Shown one piece after another: positions 60,402 through 64,000 of a stretch of DNA of 64,000 bases. Each line of letters starts with the position of its first letter. Positions within the stretch are counted from its first letter, which is position 1. Origin of the DNA: an uncultured Verrucomicrobiota bacterium (lineage in GTDB: Bacteria > Verrucomicrobiota > Verrucomicrobiia > Verrucomicrobiales > Verrucomicrobiaceae). The translations under genes were made by a program, and so were the position numbers. A model generated the notes under the pieces. That model made no database searches, was not told the origin of the DNA, and saw nothing but the letters and a program-made list of their open reading frames with translations. The stretch is taken from NCBI GenBank assembly GCA_903838675.1, contig CAILZI010000174.1:1-64000 (forward strand), given 5' to 3'.

Positions 60402-61052
60402 ATGAAACCAGACTTGATGAAACAACTTCCCCGAGCACAGCGCGAAGCTGTCAATTCAGCCGGCTACCGTACCATGCGCTGGATGGCGGCACGTGAGGTT
60501 TTGCAGGCACGCGTTTCGAAAGCCCGAATTGTGGGACCAGTGGGTGATTTTTTGGCGCATTGGCTGTCGCTGGCCCCCCCAAATGAGGTTGACTCAGAGC
60601 TCTGGCTTTCATTCGATTATGCACAGGAGCAAGAGAAACTGAGACTCGTGGGGGGAAGCGTAGCGCTTGCCCAGTCGAAACTTGAGCGGGCATTGCTGCA
60701 TTTGCCGTCGTTGCGCTCGTTTTGGCGCCAGGAACTGCGTCAGCAGCACTTTGAGGCATTGAGAATCCTGGTGCCCCAAGCTTGGTTCCTCGACTCGGAT
60801 CAGGTTCCACCCGGAGCGGTGATTCAGGGATTGGGCACGGTTTCCTGGGAACAGACGCAGCGGGCTTTGGGGCAGGACTGGGAAATCCAAGACGCAAAGG
60901 GCCAGGTTCACCAAGACTGGCCTGCTGCTCTGGCTGCAAGGGACTGTATTTTGACTTTGCGGAAGCCTGCTGCTGTAAAACTTAAAGCGCGGTATGTGAG
61001 GAATGACAAAGCCCAGATGGTTTTGCGCACGATTGAAGAAGCGGCACCTTGA
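60402..61052 (+). CDS. Unknown cytosolic protein
   Basis: The 216-residue protein lacks signal peptide or membrane helix, is rich in Leu, Arg and Gln and appears mainly helical (MRWMAAREVLQARVSKARIV; LERALLHLPSLRSFWRQELR). The C-terminal part may be a small beta domain. No family is recognised. It precedes clpX by 45 nt on the same strand, and the 65-nt divergent gap to the prepilin gene would hold its promoter. Confidence 0.65.
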   Translation: MKPDLMKQLPRAQREAVNSAGYRTMRWMAAREVLQARVSKARIVGPVGDFLAHWLSLAPPNEVDSELWLSFDYAQEQEKLRLVGGSVALAQSKLERALLHLPSLRSFWRQELRQQHFEALRILVPQAWFLDSDQVPPGAVIQGLGTVSWEQTQRALGQDWEIQDAKGQVHQDWPAALAARDCILTLRKPAAVKLKARYVRNDKAQMVLRTIEEAAP

Positions 61053-61097
61053 CGTCTATCCTGCTTCCGTGCGACATTACGACATACCCTAAAAATC

Positions 61098-62390
61098 ATG
61101 GCACGCGGCTCCAACGTTACTCTCTGCTCCTTCTGCGGCAAAAGCCATGCAGAGGTCAAAAAGCTCATTGCAGGTCCAGGGGTTTACATTTGTGACAACT
61201 GCATTCACGTCTGTAAAAACATCCTCGACAAAGAAACTTCGGTCGATTCCGAGGGAGGGCCATCTCTGCTGGTGCCACGCCCGGCAGACATCGCGGCACT
61301 GCTGGATCAACATGTGATCGGCCAGTCGCAGGCGAAGAAGGTGCTCAGTGTCGCGGTTCACAATCATTACAAGCGCATCCTGCACACGCAGCAGCAGGCC
61401 ACGCGAGCTGGAAGCGGGGCACCCCGCAAAGTGACGACAGCTCTGCCCGACCCGAATGATGTTGAGATCGAAAAAAGCAATGTGCTGCTCATGGGGCCCA
61501 CAGGCTGTGGCAAGACGCTGCTCGCCAAAACTCTCGCACGCATTCTCAATGTGCCCTTCAGCATCGCGGATGCCACGACGCTGACGGAAGCCGGCTACGT
61601 CGGCGAAGATGTGGAAAACATCGTGCTGCGCTTGCTGCAGGCCGCGGACTACGATGTCGCGCGCGCCGAGATGGGCATCGTGTACATTGACGAGATCGAC
61701 AAAATCGGCCGCAAGACCGAGAATGTGAGCATCACACGTGATGTCTCCGGAGAAGGTGTGCAGCAGGCATTGCTGAAAATCATCGAAGGCACGGTGTGCA
61801 ACGTGCCACCGCAGGGTGGACGCAAGCATCCGCAGCAGGAGTACATCCAGGTGAACACGGAAAACATTCTTTTCATCTGCGGCGGGGCCTTTGTCGGTCT
61901 CGACAAACTGATGGAGCGTCGTCGTGGTGGCAAGACGATGGGGTTTGTGAATTCCCAGGCTGTGAAACCTGAGGCGGGCAAATCCAGAGCGGAAGTCGAA
62001 CCTGAAGACCTTCTGTCTTTTGGCCTGATTCCGGAGTTCATCGGTCGTCTGCCGGTGGTTTGCTCACTGGAGTCCCTGACTGAGCAGGAACTCGTGCGGG
62101 TGCTTACCGAGCCGAAAAACGCTTTGATCAAACAGTATGCGAAACTGATGAACATGGACGGCGTGGAGCTTTCCATCACACGGGACGCCATGCTTGCCAT
62201 GTCAAAGGAAGCGGTGACACGAGGCACCGGTGCACGCGGCCTGCGCAGCATCTTTGAACGCATCATGCTTGACGTCATGTATGATGTGCCCAGCCGTCTG
62301 GACGTGCGGGGTGTCACCATCAACGAAGGTGTCGTCAAAGGAGAGCGCGCGGCCATGCTGCGCAAGCGCGTCGAACGCAAGGCTGCCTAG
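61098..62390 (+). CDS. clpX: ClpX, ATPase subunit of ClpXP protease
   Basis: The 430-residue protein has the N-terminal zinc-binding domain (Cys10, Cys13, Cys32, Cys35 in LCSFCGKS and YICDNCIHVC). It also has Walker A GPTGCGKT from residue 133, Walker B VYIDEIDKI, and the ClpX region GRKHPQQEYIQVNTENILFI. GTGARGLRSIFE is the sensor-2 segment. It unfolds tagged substrates and feeds them to ClpP in the cytosol. ClpP is not in the window. Length and organisation are standard. Confidence 0.97.
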   Translation: MARGSNVTLCSFCGKSHAEVKKLIAGPGVYICDNCIHVCKNILDKETSVDSEGGPSLLVPRPADIAALLDQHVIGQSQAKKVLSVAVHNHYKRILHTQQQATRAGSGAPRKVTTALPDPNDVEIEKSNVLLMGPTGCGKTLLAKTLARILNVPFSIADATTLTEAGYVGEDVENIVLRLLQAADYDVARAEMGIVYIDEIDKIGRKTENVSITRDVSGEGVQQALLKIIEGTVCNVPPQGGRKHPQQEYIQVNTENILFICGGAFVGLDKLMERRRGGKTMGFVNSQAVKPEAGKSRAEVEPEDLLSFGLIPEFIGRLPVVCSLESLTEQELVRVLTEPKNALIKQYAKLMNMDGVELSITRDAMLAMSKEAVTRGTGARGLRSIFERIMLDVMYDVPSRLDVRGVTINEGVVKGERAAMLRKRVERKAA

Positions 62391-62469
62391 TCTGTTTGTT
62401 ACAAAGCCGGGGCGAAAATTCTTCTGGAGCTTTGGCGGCACCTCAAGTCATATTGAGGATCATCCGCCC

Positions 62470-63435
62470 ATGACTTCCAGCACCTCCTCCCGCCGCCATT
62501 TTCTGCAGCTTATTACCGCCGCCGTTGCTGCTGCGGGTTCCCGTCCTGCCATGGCAGCCGACAAGGAGCCGCCGTTCAAGATCTCACTGGCGGAGTGGTC
62601 GCTGAACAAAGGCATTTTTGGAAAAGGCAACGCGGAGCGTCATGAGCACCTCGACTTCTGCAAAATCGCCCGCAGCCTGGGCATCGAAGGAGTGGAGTAT
62701 GTGAACCAGATGTTTTTCGACAAAGCGACGGACACCGCCTACATCGGTGAAATGAAAAAACGCCAGGAAGGCGAAGGCGTGAAAGGCCTGCTCATCATGT
62801 GCGATCGCGAAGGCAACCTTGGCGATCCCGATGAGGCCAAGCGTGCGAAGACTGTCGAAAACCATCTCAAATGGCTCGATGCTGCCGCCACCCTCGGCTG
62901 CCATAGCATTCGCGTGAATGCCGCCAGCGATCCGAAGCTGAGCTGGGACGAGCAGATGAAATTCGCTGCCGATGGCCTGCATCGTCTCTGCGTGGAAGGC
63001 GACAAGCGCGGACTCTTCGTCGTGGTTGAAAATCATGGCGGACTCTCCAGCAACGGCCTGTGGCTCACCGGCGTCATGAAAGCGGCGGATCACGCCCGCG
63101 TTGGCATTCTTCCGGACTTCGGAAATTTCTACACCGATCGCGTCAAAGGCGAACTCTACAACCCCTACAAAGGTCTGCGTGAGTTCATGCCCTGGGTGAA
63201 AAAAGGCATGAGCGCCAAAGCCTATGACTGGGACACTGGCGCTGGCAAGTTCTACACCGAAGACCGCCGCGAAGGGCGTGAAATCACCCTCGACTTTGAG
63301 CGCTTGATCAACATCGTCGTCAAGGCCGGTTACAACGGCTACATCGGCATTGAATACGAAGGCGACAAACACACCGAAATCGAAGGCATCAAGCGCACCA
63401 AGCAGGCGCTCGATGAGCTGAAGTCGATGCTCTGA
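62470..63435 (+). CDS. Tat-exported sugar isomerase/epimerase-like TIM barrel
   Basis: From the ATG at 62470 the protein has 321 residues with a twin-arginine signal (SSRRHFLQLITAAVAAAGSR). The xylose isomerase-like TIM barrel (AP endonuclease 2 superfamily) follows: ISLAEWSLNKGIF, GCHSIRVNAASDP, GLFVVVENHGGLSSNG, ARVGILPDFGNF and YIGIEYEGDKH, which place metal-binding acidic and His residues at barrel strand ends. Such exported family members are common in Planctomycetes and Verrucomicrobia and probably act on sugars in the periplasm, but the reaction is not known. It lies 80 nt after clpX. Confidence 0.88.
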   Translation: MTSSTSSRRHFLQLITAAVAAAGSRPAMAADKEPPFKISLAEWSLNKGIFGKGNAERHEHLDFCKIARSLGIEGVEYVNQMFFDKATDTAYIGEMKKRQEGEGVKGLLIMCDREGNLGDPDEAKRAKTVENHLKWLDAAATLGCHSIRVNAASDPKLSWDEQMKFAADGLHRLCVEGDKRGLFVVVENHGGLSSNGLWLTGVMKAADHARVGILPDFGNFYTDRVKGELYNPYKGLREFMPWVKKGMSAKAYDWDTGAGKFYTEDRREGREITLDFERLINIVVKAGYNGYIGIEYEGDKHTEIEGIKRTKQALDELKSML

Positions 63436-63474
63436 TTTTCCAACTGCACCCTTAACTCAAACACCCCGCACATC

Positions 63475-64000
63475 ATGCCTACAGAAGACGCTCCCATTCC
63501 TGCCGCCGTAGCGGAAACCTCCCTCTGGTCCGGTCACACCTCCCAGTGGGTTCATTTCTGGTACTACTTTCTCTGCATCCTGCTTGCCGTGGGCATTGCA
63601 TTTGCCGCCACGATTCCGGCGATTTTTACCGGTGGTCTGGCCTACCTGGCGCTTCTGATTCCATTGGTGATGTGGCTAATCCGCTGGTGGGCGACGAAAT
63701 GCACCACCTATGAGCTGACCAGCCAGCGTTTGCGCATTCGTTCCGGGATTCTCAATAAGAAGGTTGATGAAACGGAGCTTTTCCGAGTGCGTGATTACAC
63801 CATGGAACAGCCCTTTTTGCTGCGCCTCGTCGGGCTTGGCAACATGACTCTGATCACCTCCGACGCCACCACGCCAACGCTTATCATGCGTGCCATTCCT
63901 GGCATTGAGTCCGTGCGTGAAAAACTGCGCGCCGCTGTGCAAAATGAACGTGATCGCAAGCGGGTGCGCCAGATGGACGTGGACAACGTCGAGGACGGTG
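63475..64000 (+). CDS. PH-domain membrane protein (YdbS/bPH2-like), 3' end outside window
   Basis: The ATG at 63475 opens a frame that runs off the right edge (175 codons visible). Two adjacent membrane helices (WYYFLCILLAVGIAFAATIP; LAYLALLIPLVMWLIRWWAT) are followed by a bacterial PH domain: TTYELTSQRLRIRSGILNKK, ELFRVRDYTMEQPFLLRLVG and GNMTLITSDATTPTLIM. The family (bPH2, formerly DUF304) is membrane-associated and of unclear function. It follows the TIM-barrel gene by 39 nt. Confidence 0.88.
   Translation, partial: MPTEDAPIPAAVAETSLWSGHTSQWVHFWYYFLCILLAVGIAFAATIPAIFTGGLAYLALLIPLVMWLIRWWATKCTTYELTSQRLRIRSGILNKKVDETELFRVRDYTMEQPFLLRLVGLGNMTLITSDATTPTLIMRAIPGIESVREKLRAAVQNERDRKRVRQMDVDNVEDG

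Overview
The window looks like chromosomal DNA of a GC-rich member of the Verrucomicrobia, probably Verrucomicrobiaceae and Prosthecobacter-like. That placement is inference. It rests on the paired DUF1501 and DUF1549/DUF1553 genes, an orphan type I sulfatase, very large secreted repeat proteins, GC-rich intergenic hairpins and a scarcity of Shine-Dalgarno sequences. No tRNA, rRNA, insertion sequence, prophage or CRISPR array was seen. Both ends are cut inside genes: clpB on the left and a PH-domain membrane protein on the right.

Left part (1-11.8 kb): mostly housekeeping genes. These are the clpB 5' end, an AI-2E family transporter, an M48 protease, a sulfatase, an unknown membrane-anchored protein with an ABC ATPase, a glutathione peroxidase, recO, prfB with an intact +1 programmed frameshift, an AraC regulator behind three copies of a 16-bp repeat, hslO and a glycosyltransferase.

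Centre (11.8-31.7 kb): about 31% of the window is two adjacent minus-strand genes for secreted giant proteins of 2745 and 3889 residues. They are tandem paralogues, nearly colinear for about 2750 residues. Both have a signal peptide, about 950 residues of TPR-like helical repeats, and a C-terminal run of a module of about 285 residues that matches no family I can name. The larger one carries about 1100 extra residues. This is the strongest candidate for an undescribed system.

Middle right (31.7-39.3 kb): a cysteine-cluster protein, rnr and trpS, then a manganese module. In that module mntR is divergent from mntH plus a universal stress protein, with two palindromic TTAG-N6-CTAA sites between them. 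Two small secreted or hypothetical genes and two terminators follow.

39.6-50.5 kb: two consecutive heavy-metal RND efflux operons. The first is complete (outer-membrane channel, adaptor, pump). The second has a small secreted protein, a channel and a pump but no adaptor, so the two may share one.

50.5-64 kb: an ECF sigma factor overlaps a gene that fuses an anti-sigma-like N-terminus and membrane helix to cytochrome-like/DUF1549/DUF1553 domains, followed by a Tat-exported DUF1501 protein. Next come an RlpA-like lipoprotein, an alpha/beta hydrolase, a zinc-ribbon membrane protein with a DUF2167 protein, two unknown proteins, a lone prepilin, clpX, a Tat-exported sugar isomerase-like protein and the PH-domain protein.
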